NCBI GenBank assembly: GCA_900539645.1
Contig: UQCY01000096.1
Location: 1 to 6,897, forward strand
Length of the DNA: 6,897 nt
Direction: 5' to 3'
DNA from: an uncultured Clostridium sp.
GTDB taxonomy: Bacteria > Bacillota > Clostridia > Peptostreptococcales > Peptostreptococcaceae
Shown here: positions 5,913 through 6,897 of the stretch, one piece after another
Position numbering within the stretch: position 1 is the first letter of the stretch
Layout: each line of letters begins with the position of its first letter
The notes under the pieces: model-generated
What the model saw: only the letters and a program-made list of their open reading frames with translations
Databases searched by the model: none
What the model was told of the DNA's origin: nothing
Position numbers and translations under genes: made by a program

Positions 5913-6897
5913 CATCTTCACCAGCTTCTATTTCAACTTTTTTCATTATGTGTATATCCTCAGGATATATGTCTATTCCTAGTTCAGTTCCTACTTCTGC
6001 ATTCCGAGTATTATGAAGTAGCCAAGTTCTTCCATTTTCTTCTAATTCTATTTCGTAGTGTACTCCTTTAAATATTACAGATGTTACTTTTCCTACTATC
6101 ATACCGTCTTCTGGTTTAACCATTTTTATATCTTCAGGTCTTATAACAACTTCTATTTCTTCGTTCTTTTCAAATCCTTTATCTACACATTCAAACTCTC
6201 TATCTGCAAATACAACTCTAAAGTCTTCAAGCATTACACCAGGTAGTATATTACTTTCTCCTATAAACTTAGCAACAAATGAGTTTTTAGGCTCATTGTA
6301 TATATCTACTGGATTGCCCATCTGCTGTATTTTACCTTTATTTAGAACTACTATAGTATCAGACATACTAAGTGCTTCTTCCTGGTCATGTGTAACAAAT
6401 ATAAATGTTATACCTAATTTTTTCTGTATTCTTTTAAGCTCTACCTGCATTTCCTGTCTTAATTTTAAATCAAGTGCTCCTAGAGGCTCGTCAAGAAGAA
6501 GAACTTTAGGTTCATTTACAACAGCCCTTGCTATTGCTATTCTCTGCTGCTGACCTCCAGATAAAGAGTCTATTGCTCTATTTTCAAATCCTTCAAGTGC
6601 AACAAGTTTTAAAACTTCTTTAACCTTTTTATCTATCTCATCTTTTGGAACTTTCTTTATCTTTAACCCAAATGCTACGTTTTCGTAAACATTCATGTGT
6701 GGGAATAGTGAATATTTCTGGAAAACAGTGTTTACATGTCTTTCATTTGGAGGTAGGTCGTTTATTTCCTTCCCTTCGAATATTACACTCCCTGCATCAG
6801 CCTGTTCAAAACCAGCTATTATTTTTAATAGTGTTGTTTTACCACATCCTGATGGTCCTAATAATGTTAAAAACTCGTTTTTCTTTATATATAGTTT
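5902..6897 (-). CDS. potA: Polyamine ABC transporter ATP-binding protein PotA (5' end cut by window edge)
   Basis: The frame is open to the right edge. The 331 residues visible are nearly the whole cytoplasmic ATPase that powers polyamine import, with an estimated 20-25 N-terminal residues outside. In the visible numbering: Walker A GPSGCGKT (14-21), Q-loop Gln60 in [11 protein letters not shown], signature LSGGQ (112-116), Walker B VLLLDE (132-137), D-loop GALD, switch His170 in VTHDQEE. These are all intact, so the enzyme should be active. Residues after about 245 form the TOBE domain (VIRPEDIKM), the usual regulatory region of the CUT1-like/MOI family. The Met at 6694-6696 is internal, just after the Q-loop, and is not the start. 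The stop TAA lies inside the start of potB. Confidence 0.95.
   Translation of the reverse strand, partial: KLYIKKNEFLTLLGPSGCGKTTLLKIIAGFEQADAGSVIFEGKEINDLPPNERHVNTVFQKYSLFPHMNVYENVAFGLKIKKVPKDEIDKKVKEVLKLVALEGFENRAIDSLSGGQQQRIAIARAVVNEPKVLLLDEPLGALDLKLRQEMQVELKRIQKKLGITFIFVTHDQEEALSMSDTIVVLNKGKIQQMGNPVDIYNEPKNSFVAKFIGESNILPGVMLEDFRVVFADREFECVDKGFEKNEEIEVVIRPEDIKMVKPEDGMIVGKVTSVIFKGVHYEIELEENGRTWLLHNTRNAEVGTELGIDIYPEDIHIMKKVEIEAGEDDEN

Noticed and set aside
6058..6553. Two + strand open frames opposite potA
   Set aside because: They are antisense to the conserved ATPase and TOBE regions, are rich in Tyr/Phe or Ser/Cys as expected from the complement of AT-rich codons, and match no family I know.
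6694..6696. Met at 6696 as the start of the potA ATPase
   Set aside because: The same frame continues to the window edge with Walker A and Q-loop motifs, so this Met is internal and the gene is cut by the edge.

Overview
The window looks like chromosomal DNA of a low-GC, Gram-positive anaerobe of the class Clostridia. The signs are AT-rich intergenic DNA, A/T-ending codons with frequent ATA (Ile) and AGA (Arg), AGGAGG-type ribosome binding sites, a Gram-positive lipoprotein signal and a large fumarate-reductase-like flavoprotein. A Peptostreptococcaceae-like host (the Clostridioides/Peptostreptococcus neighbourhood) is my best guess, from general impression only. Every gene I can support lies on the minus strand, so transcription runs from right to left.

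Right half (3220-6897): a tightly packed polyamine ABC transporter operon in the order potA-potB-potC-potD. PotA (ATPase) is cut by the right edge. PotB and PotC are the two permeases, and PotD is the substrate-binding lipoprotein. The reading frames overlap or abut (potA/potB overlap, potB/potC share one base in TAATG, potC/potD are stop-to-start with no gap), which suggests translational coupling and fixed stoichiometry. A strong intrinsic terminator (about 3173-3206) closes the operon. PotD captures a polyamine at the outer membrane face, PotB/PotC form the channel and PotA hydrolyses ATP.

Middle (2193-3065): a membrane-anchored GH73-type N-acetylglucosaminidase with an unusual cytoplasmic tail of about 80 Lys/Ser-rich residues, one transmembrane helix and an extracellular peptidoglycan hydrolase domain. 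Its most likely start is an ATG at 3065. A TATAAT box and an orphan Shine-Dalgarno sequence lie just upstream.

Left (309-2006): a 565-residue FAD-dependent oxidoreductase of the fumarate reductase/flavocytochrome c/3-ketosteroid dehydrogenase superfamily with an N-terminal FMN_bind-like domain. The motif that would carry covalent FMN is degenerate, and the fumarate-reductase arginine motif near the C terminus is absent, so its substrate and electron route are unknown. It has its own near-consensus promoter, overlapped by a 12-bp palindrome and CGTTG half-sites, and its own terminator (about 221-265).

Far left (1-225): AT-rich intergenic DNA with no gene but a plausible promoter (14-42) firing leftward out of the window. 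No RNA genes, mobile elements or CRISPR arrays were seen. The best leads are the degenerate flavoprotein and its palindromic promoter, not a new multi-gene system.
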